NCBI RefSeq assembly: GCF_904849725.1
Contig: NC_058521.1
Coordinates: 145,976,744 to 146,040,743, forward strand
DNA length: 64,000 nucleotides
Direction of reading: 5' to 3'
From: Hordeum vulgare subsp. vulgare
Lineage: Eukaryota > Streptophyta > Magnoliopsida > Poales > Poaceae
This document shows, piece by piece, positions 9,435 to 20,937 of this stretch; the first letter of the stretch is position 1, and the number at the start of each line of letters is the position of its first letter. Made by a program: the position numbers and the translations under genes. Below the pieces are notes generated by a model that worked only from the letters and a program-made list of their open reading frames with translations, was not told where the DNA came from and ran no database searches.

Positions 9435-11370
9435 ATCGAGCTAGGCCAAAATCCTAAGCTTGGGGGAGTACGTGTTCTCACCGACTTTACATTCATGCTT
9501 ATGCTTTCACTTTGTTAGCCGGTGTTTACACTTTGCCACTGTATTATCCATGCTTGTTTCTTTTCATTTTCTTGTTTTCTTGTTTTGTGTCCTTTTGAGA
9601 AAACCCAAAAAGATTTTTCTTTCTTCTTTTGCTTCTTGGGAGCTTTCCCGTGTAAATAGTTTTCTTTTTCTTTGTGTCAAGGTAGAAGATCTTGGTTACA
9701 ATGCTTATCGGTTCTTACATGCTTACCTGTTTAGCTTTCAAAGAGCCATATTATTTTGTCTTCTCCTTTGTGTTTGCCTGCAGATTCAGCTTAGTCCAAT
9801 GCGCTTATTATCGTTTACATCGTTCGATCGTGCAAATGAAAGGCAACAATGATGGTATATGATGAAGTGACTGAGACTGAAAAGCTGGTATGAACTCTAT
9901 CTATTTTGTTTTTGTAAATATGACTAGCTTGTCGACCCAGATTTAGCTTTGTTGTGAGAGAACCATGTTTGCAATGACAACTTAGAGATCATAGTTTCTG
10001 ATGCCATGCTTATTTAGCTGAGAGCTTATAATGGTTTGTCTTGAATGCCAACATAGATTTTGAGATGACTATGATGTAGTATGATAGGATCGTATTCTCC
10101 TTTGAATGTTTCAAGTGGCTTGACTTGGCGCATGTTCATGCATGTAGTTGAAACAAAATCAACATAGCCTCTATGATGTTCGTGTTCATGGTGATTTATA
10201 TCCAGTTCATGCTTGCATTCAATGTTAGTCAAACTCATTGCATCTTGATGACTGTTGTCGCTCTCTAGTTGGTCGCTTCCCAGTCTTTTGCTAGCCTTTG
10301 CTTGTACTAAGCGAGAATACTTCTTGTGCATCCACTTCCATAAACCAAAAGTTTTTCCACGAGAGTCCACCATACCTACCTATTTGCGGTATCTACCTGC
10401 CGTTCCAAGTAAATTTGCATGTGCCACTCTCTAAACCTTCAAGAAATAAATCTGTTTTGCATGCCCGAACCGCTCATGTGGTGACAGAGGGCTATTGGTA
10501 TCTACCATGCTAGGAGTGTTACCCTCGACATGTGTTTATTCACAGTCATTCACGAGAAAGGGGCGGGTATTTGGGATGCCCAGTTCCATGCTTAAATCGA
10601 AAACATAATTGTAGAACAAGACTCCCCCCGGATTGATGTTAGTATGGACGGTAGCCGAGGATTCGGCTAGCCGTGGAGTGTAATTGATTGGTGGTGGGGG
10701 AGTTAAAACTTTACTTTTCTGTTTGGGAACCGCCTATAGCATGAGTAGCATGGAATATATTCAGTACTCTTGGTCATTGTGTTGACAATGAAAGCATGCC
10801 ACCCAAAATTATTATCTCTGTTTTCAAAGCTTGAGCTTTGGCACCTCTGCAAATCAATGCTTCCCTCTGCGAAGGGCGTGTCTATTTATTTTCCTGTCGA
10901 GTCATCCTCCTCTTATATAAGAACCAATTAGAGAGCACCTCTGTCATTTTTATGCTTTGCTTTTGATTGATATTGAGTATGACTATGACTGGATCTTCGT
11001 TGCTATGAATTACAATGTTTAGTCAGCCCTTGATCTTTGAAAGTGCTCTGCATTTATGTTTTGCGGTCTCAAAAAGAGCTAGCGAGATACCACCTATTCA
11101 TATTGCTTCATGCTTGTTTTGATTGAAGTGTTGGTATTTGAAACTCATTATTATTTGCTCGTTAGCTGATTTTGCCATTGATAATAGTTTACACTGAGAC
11201 CTTTGTGTCATTTGGTTATGTGGTTAACTTGTGATCTTGCTGAAATTCTGGTTATGAGTTAGACATAGTTGCAACAACAAGATCAAATAGAGTTTGTCAA
11301 AGTTTTTCTTTATCTCTCAGTTTGTCAACTGAGTTGCTTGAGGACAAGCAAGGTTTTAAGCTTGGGGAGT
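9435..11370 (+). other. G1 3' untranslated region with polypurine tract
   Basis: Non-coding sequence between the ATHILA-like ORF and the 3' LTR. The part around 10020-10330 matches, in reverse complement, G2 at 15958-16260, confirming the two elements are related. AAGCTTGGGGGAGT at 9458 resembles a polypurine tract; the functional one is AAGCTTGGGGAGT at 11358-11370. A 130-residue hydrophobic ORF (9460-9852) is not kept in G2 and is not called. Confidence 0.75.
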
Positions 11371-12083
11371 TGATACGTCTCCAACGTATCTACTTTTCCA
11401 AACTCTTTTCCAAATCGCCGCCATCGTCATCATCAACCTTCTTCCCTCTCCAATTCCATGAAGCTCTTCGTCGTTCATGAGTAATCTATTCGTAGGCTCG
11501 CTGGGCGGTGATGAGTAGGATGAGATCTATCATGTAAACGAGTTAGTTTTGATGGGGATTGATCCCTAGTATCCACTATGTTCTGAGATTTGATGTTGCT
11601 ACTACTTTGCCATGCTTAATGCTTGTCACTAGGGCCCGAGTGCCATGATTTCAGATCTGAAATTATTATGTTGTCACCAATATATGTGTGTTTTAGATCC
11701 GATCTTGCAAGTTGTAGTTACCTACTATGTGTTATGATCCGGCAACCCTGGAGTGACAGATAGTTCCTCACACCATTGTTATCATATTACTTTGTTGTTA
11801 CTACTATGCTTGCAGATACTAACCTTTTAGGTGTGGTTGAATCCGACAAATTCAGCTGCTAATACTCGAGAGTATTCTCTCACCTCCTTCAGGCGGTCTA
11901 CAAATTTGGGTCGAATACTCTACCCTCGAAAACTGTTGCGAACCCACGCGCTGGTGGGCCATCAACAACATTCTTCCAGTTTCATTGTCGGGGAGTGCTA
12001 TCAGCATTCTTCTGGTGCCGTTGCAGGAGAACGTTTGTTGTCATAAGCATTCGTCTAGTTAACGCCAGAGACTGCGCACATCA
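11371..12083 (+). repeat. G1 3' LTR, internally deleted
   Basis: It starts TGATACGTCTCC after the polypurine tract and ends CACATCA next to the GCCGC duplication. Compared with 3255-4606 it lacks about 640 bases: sequence passes from GGAGTGACA directly to GATAGTTCCTCACACC, removing the CTN-rich tandem repeat. The junction has a short shared ACA. Confidence 0.88.
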
Positions 12084-12088
12084 GCCGC
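12084..12088. repeat. Right target-site duplication of G1 (GCCGC)
   Basis: Exact match to 2404-2408. Gag of C1 resumes here in frame. Confidence 0.9.
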
Positions 12089-12907
12089 CTTCTTAGCAGC
12101 CAAATACTTGGGGCAGTTGCGCTTCCAGTGACCCATCCCCTTACAATAATAGCACTCAGTTTCCGGCTTAGGTCCAGCCTTGGGTTTCTTCGTCGGAGGA
12201 GCAACACTTTGCCACTCTTCTTGGATGTTACCCTTCTTGCCTTTGCCGCTTTTCTTGAAACCAGTGGTCTTATTCACCATAAACACTTGATGTTCTTTTC
12301 GGAGTTCTGACTGTGCGACTTTCAGCATCGCGAATAACTCGCCGGGTGACTTATTCATCCCTTGCATGTTATAGTTCAACACAAAGCTCTTGTAGCTAGG
12401 TGGCAGTGATTGAAGAATTCTGTCAATGATAGCCTCTTGCAGGAGTTCAATCCCTAGCTCGGCTAGACAGTTTGAGTACCCAGACATTTTGAGCACATGT
12501 TCACTGACACACGAATTCTCCTCCATTTTGCAAGCATATAATTTATCAGAGGTCTCATACCTCTCGATCCGGGCATTCTTCTTAAAGATAAACTTCAACT
12601 CCTGGAACATCGCATATGCTCCATGACGTTCAAAGCGTCGTTGTAGTCCTGGTTCTAAGCCATACAAGACTGCACATTGAACTACTGAGTAGTCCTCCTT
12701 ACGTGCTTGCCAAGCGTTCAAAACATCTTGATCAGACGTGGTGGGTGGTTCATATCCTAGCGCTGCATCAAGGACATAATTCATTTTCCCAGCTTGTAGG
12801 ATGAGCCTTAGATTACGAGCCCAATCTACAAAGTTGCTACCATCATCTTTCAATTTAGCTTTCTCTAGGAATGTATTGAAAATCAGGGTTGATACTGTGT
12901 GAGCCAT
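12084..12907 (-). pseudogene. C1 Gag N-terminal and nucleocapsid part, split by G1
   Basis: Reading leftward from ATG 12907, this is copia Gag: an N-terminal FNTFLEKAKLKDDGSNFVDW region, a helical core (YSVVQCAVLYGLEPGLQRRF), and a CCHC zinc knuckle (CYYCKGMGHWKRNC) that binds RNA. It runs in frame to KKAA, where G1 is inserted. The frame then continues at 2408 into protease. The last few codons of the open frame (12059-12083) belong to the G1 LTR, not to Gag. A nearly identical but uninterrupted Gag is found in C4 (50278 down to 49319). Confidence 0.88.
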
Positions 12908-14169
12908 TGATCTACAACATAAAATATTGCAAAGTGGACTTAGCCTATGTTCAAGAAAATTAGAGTTTAGCTAATCAAATTACTAATAAACTCCCACTCA
13001 AATAGACATCCCTCTAGTTACTTGAGTGTGGCATGATCCAAATTCGCTAACTCAAGTCCGATAATCATGTGAGTTGAGTGTAGTTTCAATGGTAAACATC
13101 TCTATGTTAATCATCTCAACTATACGATTCATGCTCGACCTTTCGGTCTCATGTGTTCTGAGGCCATGTCTGCACATGCTAGGCTCGTCAAGTTTAACCC
13201 GAGTGTTCCGCGTGTGCAACTATTTTGCACCTGTTGTATGTGAACATTGACTCTATCACACCCGATCATCACGTGGTGTCTCGAAACGACGAACTGTCGC
13301 AACGGTGCACAGTCGGGGAGAACACAATTTTATCTTGAAATTTAGTGAGGGACCACCTTATAATGCTACCGTCATTCTAAGCAAGATAAGGTGCATAAAA
13401 GGATTAGCATCACATGCAATTCATAAGTGACATGATATGGCCATGATCTTCTGCTTCTTGATCTCCATCACCAAAGCATCGACATGATCTTCATCGTCAC
13501 CGACGCCACACCATGATCTCCATCAGCAGGATCTCCATCATCGTGCCGCCATCGAGGTTGTCATGCTATCTATGCTATTACTACTAAAGCTACAACCTAG
13601 CAATATAGTAAATGCATCTGCAAACACAAAACGTTAGTTTAAAGACAACCCTATGGCTCGTGCCGGTTGTCGTAGCATCGACGTGCAAGTCGATATTTAA
13701 CTACTACAACATGATCATCTCATACATCCAATATATCACATCATGTCTTTGGCCATATCACCTCACATGCATACCCTGCAAAAACAAGTTAGGCGTCCTC
13801 TAATTTGTTGTTGCATGTTTTACGTGGATGCTATGGGTATCTAGTATGATCGCATCTTACGCAAAACCATAACGGAGATGTGCAAATTGCTATTTAACCT
13901 CTCTCCAAGGACCGCCTTGGTCAAATCCAATTCAACTAAAGTTGAAGAAACAGGCCGCCAGTCATCTTTATGCAACAAGTTGCAAGTTAGTCGTTGAAAC
14001 CGGTCTCTCGTAAGCGTACGAGTAATGTTGGTCTGGGCCGCTTTAATCCAACCATACCGTCGAATCGAGAAAAGACTAAGGAGGGCAGCAAATTGAACAT
14101 CAACGCCCACAAAACTTTTTTGTTCTACTCGAGATTACATCTATGCATGAACCTAGCTCATGATGCCAC
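12908..14169 (-). other. C1 5' leader and primer-binding site
   Basis: About 1.26 kb of non-coding leader between 5' LTR and gag, shared with the C2 (37697-38938) and C4 (50279-51532) leaders. Next to the LTR, reading leftward from 14169, GTGGCATCATGAGCTAGG resembles the initiator-methionine tRNA primer site used by BARE-like copia elements (typical form TGGTATCAGAGC). No genes are seen. Confidence 0.8.
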
Positions 14170-15957
14170 TGTTGAGGAACGTTGCATGGGAAACAAAAAA
14201 ATTCCTACGCACACGAAGACCTATCATGGTGATGTTCATCTATGAGAGGGAGGTCGGATCCACATACTCTTGTAGATCGCTAAGCAGGAAGCATTAACAA
14301 AACGCGGTTGATGTAGTGGTACATCTTCGTGATTCAAATCACCGTCGTCCCACGATCCGTTCCGATCTAGCGCTGAGCGGACGGCACCTCCGCGTTCAGC
14401 ACATGTACAGCTCGATGACGATCTCCGCCTTCTTGATCCAGCAAGAGAGACGGGGAAGTATATGAGTTCTCCGGCAGCGTGACGGCGCACCGGTGATGGT
14501 GATGATCTATTCCTGCAGGGCTCCGCCCGAGCTCCGCAGAAAACCGATCTAGAGGAGGAACTATGAAGTAGAGGTTTAGGGTTGCACGTGGCAAAGTTGT
14601 GTGTCAAAACCCCTAAAACCTCTAGTATATATAGGAGGAGGGGAGGGTATAGCCTTGGGGCTCAAGGGAGCCCATAGGGCGTCGGCCGAGAGGAGGAGGG
14701 GGATACTCCAACTCCAATTCGGTTTGGGGAAGGAGGAGTCCCCTCCTTCCTTCCCACCTCCCTCTTTTCTTTCCTTTGATTTTTTCTTCTAGCCGACATA
14801 GCCCACTTGGGCTAGCCTCACCAGCCCACCAAGGGCTGGTGCGCCACCCACGGGCTATTGGGTTCTCTCCCGGGTGGGTGGCCCCCTCCCGGTAAAGATC
14901 CGGAACCCATTCGTCACTCCCGGTACACTCCCGGTAATGCCTGAATTCTTTCCGGAGGCCAAATGAAACAATCCTATATATCAATCTTCGTTTCTGAACC
15001 ATTCCGGAAAACCTCATGACGTCTGTGATCTCATCCGAGACTCCGAACAACCTTCGGTCACCAACAACTATAACTCAACTATACTGAAACGTCACCGAAC
15101 CTTAAGTGTTCAGACCCTGCGGGTTCGAGAACTATGCAGACATGACCTCAGACACTCCCCGGTCAATATCCAACAGCGGGACCTGGATGTACATATTGGA
15201 TCCTACATATTCTACGAAGATCTTATCGGTTGAACCTCTGTGCCAGGATTCATATAATCTCATATACCATTCCCTTTGTCCTTCGGTATGTTACTTTCCC
15301 GAGCTTTGATCGTCGGTATCCCCATACCTATTTCAATCTCGTTACCAGAAAGTCTCTTTACTAGTTCCGTAATACAAGATCCCATGACTAATTAGCCACA
15401 TTTCTTGCAAGGCTTATAAGTGATGTTGTATTACCGAGTGGGCCCCGAGATACCTCTCCATCACACGGAGTGGCAAATCCCAGTCTTGATCCATGCTAAC
15501 TCAACGGACACCTTCGGAGATACCTATAGAGCACCTTTATAGTCACCCAGTAACGTTGCGATGTTTGATACACACAAGGTATTCCTCCGGTGTCAGTGAG
15601 TTACATGATCTCATGGTCATAGGAATGAATACTTGACACGCACAAAACAATAGCAACAAAATGACACGATCACATGCTACGTTTATAGTTTGGGTCTTGT
15701 CCATCACATCATTCTCCTAATGATGTGATCCAGTCATCAAGTGACAACACTTGCATATGGTCAGAAAACCTTAACTATTCTTGATCAACTGGCTAGTCAA
15801 CTAGAGGCTTACTAAGGACATTGTTCTGTCTATATATCCACACATGCATTTATGTTTTCATTCAATACAATTGTAGCATGGATAATAAATGATTATCTTG
15901 AAACAAGAAATATAATAATAACTTTTTTATCATTGCCTCTAGGGCATATTTCCAACA
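14170..15957 (-). repeat. C1 5' LTR (BARE/WIS/Angela type)
   Basis: On the plus strand it runs from TGTTGAGGAACGTTGCATGG to AGGGCATATTTCCAACA, that is, a BARE-type LTR in reverse. A TATA-like TATATATA lies at 14626-14633. The flank at 15958 begins AGTAT, the expected half of a target duplication whose partner is left of the window. It is 1788 bp, similar to the LTRs of C2 and C4. Confidence 0.9.
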
Positions 15958-17004
15958 AGTATAGGGGAAGGCTAGCAAATAGGTTGGGAAATGACAAGCT
16001 AGAGAGCGAAGACGGTCATGAACATGATTTATGAATAATTATCATTGCATACTAGCATGAGTAGGATATAAACACCATGAATATAAATATCGTGGAAGCT
16101 ATATGGTTTTTATTCAACTACATGCGTGAACATGTGCCAAGTCAAGCCACTCGAACATTTAGAGGAGGATACCATATCATCATACTACATCACAACCATT
16201 TTAATGCATGTTGACATCTAAGATAAATCATTATCCACTCCTAGCTACTTAAGCATGGCATGAACAACTATAGTGTCTAATTGTCATTGCAAACATGTTT
16301 GGTCATAATACGCTAAATCATGGATACAGGTCTAAACATATTTACAAAAAAAACAAGTTGAGTCCATACCCGCTTCTCTCTCCGACAGTCACTTCATCAA
16401 ATATCGTCATTATTGCCTTCGATTTGCACGACCGAACGATATGAAAATAATAATAGTGCAAGAGTGATGTGAACTAAGATGGAATGTGCAACATTTTATT
16501 GAGAAGGAGAAGATAAAGTAATATGGGCTCTTTATTAGATCAATAACAATGCATATGAGATCCACCCAATATTTTCATCGTGGTCTTCCCCTTGGGTATA
16601 ACTCAATGAAGGGAACAAAAATTCAGAGAAACACACTAAATTTTTTTTGGAGTTTTTAGTTTTCCTAGAAGAAAGCGAATTAAAGAAGGGAAAACTAAAA
16701 TGAGAAAAACTATTTACGCGGGAAAGGTCCCAACAAGTAAAAGAATAAAAGAAAAATAGTTTTGGGGTTTCTTTTAATACCACAACTAAATTACACTAGA
16801 AATAAAAACCAAAAAGAAGTGAGAAATATTTTTGGATTTTGTGCAAGTTATTCAAAGACACAAGAAGAAGGAAATAAAATAAATCTAACATGGATTATAC
16901 AATGCAAGAGTGTGGACACCGACAACTAGAATATGTAAGCATGGATGTAAAGTCGGTGGAAACATGTACTCCCCCAAGTTTAGGATTTTGCCCTAGCTTG
17001 GTAA
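15958..17004 (-). other. G2 3' untranslated region
   Basis: Non-coding sequence downstream of the G2 ATHILA-like ORF. Its reverse complement aligns with G1 9440-10330, for example a shared run around CAAGTCAAGCCACT (16138-16152 here). A polypurine-like CTAAACTTGGGGGAGTAC is seen leftward from 16987. The short ORF at 16535-16783 has no support from G1. Confidence 0.75.
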
Positions 17005-17882
17005 TCACCACCCGTAGTAGCCGTCTGGCCTCATGTTGAAGTGTTTGGGTGGCGGCACCAGAGAGTCCCACTCCTGGGGCTCCTGCTCAGCCACTACTTG
17101 GGCGTTCCGGTAGGCAATAATGTCCTCAGGCATGATCATGTATCCATTCCTGGATATAGAATCAAACAAAGCATGTGCAGGCAGCGGAATAACATCACGG
17201 GTAACCTCACTAAAAACTAAGTTATAATGAAAGTTATTCAAGGAATTATCACTTTCAATAAAATGGTGATCCACCATAGACTGGTGATCTAGATAAGCTC
17301 GTGGTACAAGATAGTAATCATGACGAAAAGGGATGTTAAAGCATTTCGCTAATAGAGTGGCATACGTACCACCGTGGATTTGACCCTTAGATATGTTAGT
17401 GTGTAAAAGACGAGCAATAATAGCTCCCAAATTAAAGGTGTGACCATTATGGATTGCACGGCCTACAATGGCTATGTCAGGAGCGCTAAGTATACTACCC
17501 TTCTCCCTAGCAGTTAAACACTTCATGAAAAATAAAGCAAAGTAATGCACCGAAGAAAACTATAGGCCTGTGACAGTGGCTTTTGACACACCTATTATCT
17601 CATCGACTGTTAAAGTGAGAAAGAAATCCTCAAACTCAGTCGGTTTGGGTTCTCTTAACTCCCCGTGAGAGGGAATTAAACATATCTGACAGAACTCAGT
17701 AAGCAGCATTTGGAGGGTTTCACCATATAGACTAAGTCGCACTGAAGGTGGATTATGCCTATTTAGAATATAGAAATTTTGAACAAGGGAATTAGTGAGG
17801 GTATGGTGTTGGTCGCACTTATCTGCGATGAAGTTGGTCAACCCAGCATTTTCCGCGAATTGCGCAAACTCATGGTGGAATC
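17005..17882 (-). pseudogene. ATHILA-ORF-like protein of G2, 3' part
   Basis: Reading leftward this aligns with the G1 ORF from VENAGL/AENAGL onward: DKCPQYLLLTN/DKCDQHHTLTN, GRGEARSLSSPDLA/AREKGSILSAPDIA and YGGIYAT/HGGTYAT. It has one in-frame TAG at about 17557-17559. It reads through the position where G1 has its TGA and ends GYYGW at 17005, so it shows the fuller C-terminus. Its start was separated by insertion of G3 at 17882; the missing start lies between 27682 and about 27850, already with a stop close to the junction. Confidence 0.72.
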
Positions 17883-20177
17883 TGATAACCCACAAGTATA
17901 GGGGATCAATTGTAGCCTTTCTCGATATGTAAGAGTGTCGAACCCAACGAGGAGCTAAAGGTAGAACAATTTTCCCCTCAAGTTCTATCGACCAGCAATA
18001 CAACTCTATGCACGCTGAACGTTCGCTTTACCTAGAAGAAGTATGAAACTAGAAGTACATTGTAGGCGTGATATGATAGGTTCGCAAGAAAATAAAGAAC
18101 ACGTAAATAAAAACTAGGGGCACCTAATATAAAGAAACAACTAAGTTGGTCTTAGTAGAGATTTTTTTTGTCACAAGAAGGTTATTTGTCCCTAGGCAAT
18201 CGATAACTAGAACGGTAATCATTATTGCAATTTTATATGAGGGAGAGGCATAAGCTAACATACTTTCTCTACTTAGATCATATGCAATTATGATTGGAAC
18301 TCTAGAAAGCATCTGCAACTACTAAAGATCATTAAGGTAAAACCCAACCCTAGCATTTTAAGGTATCAAGTCCTCTTTACGCCCATATGCAACAACCCAC
18401 CTACTCGGGGTTATGCCTCTATCACTCAAGCAACCCACCATAGGCAAATCATGAACACATTGCAACACCCGACAGCGGGGATCCCTCACGCTTGCGCTAC
18501 ATGGAAAGCACCATAGGACAACACCAATAATAAAACATGCAACTCAAACCAATCATGATCATCAATCAACCCATAGAAAAAGAGGGATACACTCAAACAT
18601 CATAGGATAGCCATACATCATTGGGAAATAATATATAGCATTGAGAACCATGTTTAAGTAGAGATTACAGCAGTGAGAAGAGGTGTTGAACCGCTGCATA
18701 GAGGGGGAGAGAGCTCGTGATGATGGCGACAAAGTTGTTGGTGTAGATCGCCATCACGATGATGGCCCCGGTGGCGTTCCGGTGCCACCGGGCGAGAGGG
18801 GGAGAGAGTCCCCCTCCTTCTTCTTCTTCCTTGGCCTCCCCCTAGATGGGAGGAAGGTTTTCCCTCTGGTCCTTGGCCTCCATGGAGGTGGCGGGGCGAG
18901 AGCCCCTCTGAGATTGGATCTGTCTGTGTGTTTCTTTATGTTTTTGCATTCCAAATTCTGGCGTTTCACCGTTTCTTATATTCCCGGAGATCCGTAACTC
19001 TGATTGGGCTAAAATTATAACACGATTTTTATTCGGATGTTAGCTTTCTTGCAGCGAAATAAGGGGGCCAACCGCCTTACGGGGTGGCCACAAGACAACC
19101 TGGCCCGCCCTACCCCCCAGGTGGCGTCCCTCTCGCTTGTGGGCCCTCGGGTACCGCCTTGTGTTGATTCCACTACGCAAAATTCACATATATTCCAAAC
19201 AAAAATCTGTAAGTTTTTATCCCATTTGCATTTTGTTTGATATGGATTTTCTGTGAAACAAAAAACATGCAACAAACAGGAACTGGCACTGGGCACTGAA
19301 TCAATATGTTAGTCCCAAAAATAGTATAAAAAGTTGCCCATAGGACAAAAGGGATCTACTCAAACATCATAGGATAGCCATACATCATTGGGATAAAATG
19401 TATAGCATTGAGGACCGTGTTTAAGTAGAGATTACAGAGGTGAGAAGAGGTGTTGAACCTCTGCATAGAGGGGGAGAGAGTTGGTGATGACGGCGGCGAA
19501 GTTGTTGGTGTAGATCGCCATCATGATGATGGCCCCGGCGGCGTTTCGGTGCAACCGGGAGATATGGGGAGAGATCCCCCTACTTCTTATTCTTCCTTGG
19601 CCTCCCCCAAGATGGGAGGAGGGTTTCCCCTCTGGTCCTTGGCCTCCATGGCGGCCGAGGGGCAAGATCCCCTCCGAGATTGTATCTCTCTCTCTATTTC
19701 TTTCAGTTTCTGCGTTCCACATTCTCGTGTTTCACCGTTTCTTATATTTTCGGAGATCTGTAACTCCGATTCGGCTGAAATTTTAACACAATTTTTATTT
19801 GGATATTAGCACTCTTGCGGTGAAACAGGGGCATCCAAACGCCTTACGGGGTGTCCACAAGAGAGCCTGGCACGCCCTACCCCCCAGGTCGCGCCTCTCT
19901 GGCTTGTGGGCCCCTCAGACACCGCCTTCTGTTGATTCCACTTCCCAAACTTCACATATATTCCAAAAATACCTCCGTAAGTTTTTATCCCGTTTGGAAT
20001 TCGTTTGATATGGATTTTCTGTGAAACAAAAAACATGCAACAAATAGGAACTCTCACTGGGCACTCGATCAATATGTTAGTTCCAAAAATAGTATAAAAA
20101 GGTGCCAAAAGTATATGAAAGTTGTAGAATATTGGCATGAAGCAATTAAAAATTATAGATACGACGGATACATATCA
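17883..20177 (-). repeat. G3 3' LTR, lengthened by an internal tandem duplication
   Basis: It starts TGATAACCCACAAGTATAGG and ends GATACATATCA (plus-strand reading). At 2295 bp it is about 780 bp longer than the 5' LTR (1512 bp), because a segment of about 767 bp is present twice (18570-19336 and 19337-20106). The several arginine- and glycine-rich ORFs in it are translations of repeated LTR sequence. Confidence 0.85.
18570..20106. repeat. Tandem duplication inside the G3 3' LTR
   Basis: CCCATAG starts at 18570 and 19337 (period 767). Each unit contains CTCAAACATCATAGGATAGC, the CATAGAGGGGGAGAGAG stretch, and ends at AAAAAGTTGCC/AAAAAGGTGCC. The join at 19336 passes from GTTGCC to CATAGGAC with a short shared CC. 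The 5' LTR (26170-27681) has only one unit, so this arose in one LTR. Confidence 0.82.
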
Positions 20178-20937
20178 ACATCCCCAAGATTAATTCCCGC
20201 TCGTCCTTGAGTAGGTAAAAGATAAAAAAGATAATTTTTGATGTCGAATGCTACCTAGCATAACCTTGATCATATAATCTAATCATGGCATGAATATTAA
20301 GACACGAGTGATTCAAAGCAATAGTCTATCATTTGATATTAAGACAATAATACTTCAAGCATACTAATAAAGCAATCATGTCTTCTCAAAGTATCATGGC
20401 TAAAAGAAAGTTATCCCTACAAAATCATATAGTCTGGCTATTCTCCATCTTCATCACACAAAGTATTAAATCATGCACAACCCCGGTTTTAGCCAAGCAA
20501 TTGTTTCATACTTTAGTATTCTCAAAAAAATTCAACTTTCATGCAATACATGAGCGTGAGCCATGGGTATAGCACTATAGGTGGAATAGAATATGGTGGA
20601 GGTTGTGGAGAAGACAAAAAGAAGGAGATAGTCTCGCATCAACTAGGCGTATCAACGGTCTATGGAGATGCCCATCAATAGATATCAATGTGAGTGAGTA
20701 GGGATTGCCATGCAACGGATGCACTAGAGCTATAAGTCTATGAAAGCTCAAAAAGAAACTAAGTGGGTGTGCATCCAACTCGCTTGCTCACGAAGACCTA
20801 GGGAAATTTGAGGAAGCCCATCATTGGAATATACAAGCTAAGTTCTATAATGAAAAATTCCCACAAGTATATGAAAGTGACAATATAGGAGACTCTCTAT
20901 CATGAAGATCATGGTGCTACTTTGAAGCACAAGTATG
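20178..20937 (-). other. G3 internal 3' non-coding region next to the LTR
   Basis: Leftward it ends in AATCTTGGGGATGT, a polypurine tract abutting the LTR at 20177. No ORF is supported; small ORFs at 20378 and 20575 have no recognisable features. Confidence 0.6.

Larger units (their letters stand above)
2409..12083 (+). mobile_element. Gypsy element G1, Athila-type, lacking pol, with three LTR copies
   Basis: This 9.7-kb element is bounded by GCCGC duplications. Its order is partial LTR (2409-2884), a copy of the element's own 3' untranslated end (2885-3254), LTR (3255-4606), primer-binding site (4616), gag-protease (4684-7563), spacer (7564-8366), ATHILA-like ORF (8367-9434), 3' untranslated region, polypurine tract and 3' LTR (11371-12083). 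No reverse transcriptase, RNase H or integrase is found between protease and the ATHILA-like ORF. It is therefore non-autonomous and would need enzymes from a relative. The Athila assignment rests on the gag-protease style and the extra ORF; the exact Triticeae family is not claimed. Confidence 0.88.
409..15957 (-). mobile_element. Copia element C1 (BARE/WIS/Angela type), interrupted by G1
   Basis: This is a Ty1/copia retrotransposon on the minus strand. Its order is 5' LTR (14170-15957), leader with primer-binding site, gag (12907 down to 12084), then protease, integrase and the start of reverse transcriptase (2408 down to 409). The gap between 2408 and 12084 is exactly the gypsy element G1 with its duplicated target. 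The remaining reverse transcriptase, RNase H and 3' LTR lie left of the window behind element X. C1 is inserted in the 3' non-coding part of Athila-type G2, which resumes at 15958. The family call rests on the LTR termini. Confidence 0.88.

Noticed and set aside
9460..9852. Hydrophobic 130-codon ORF downstream of the ATHILA-like ORF, a possible envelope membrane part
   Set aside because: The matching G2 region keeps only a short similar phrase and hits stops; nucleotide similarity explains it.
14236..14607. ORFs in copia LTRs (also about 33447, 44560, 51795) containing repeated CTCAERG/VLNAEV-like peptides
   Set aside because: The same peptides recur because the LTRs are copies; they lie in untranslated LTR sequence.
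18683..19809. ORFs starting MLNRCIEGER / MLNLCIEGER repeated on the plus strand
   Set aside because: They repeat because the LTR segment is duplicated; similar ORFs appear in the other LTR and they lie antisense to the LTR. Not genes.
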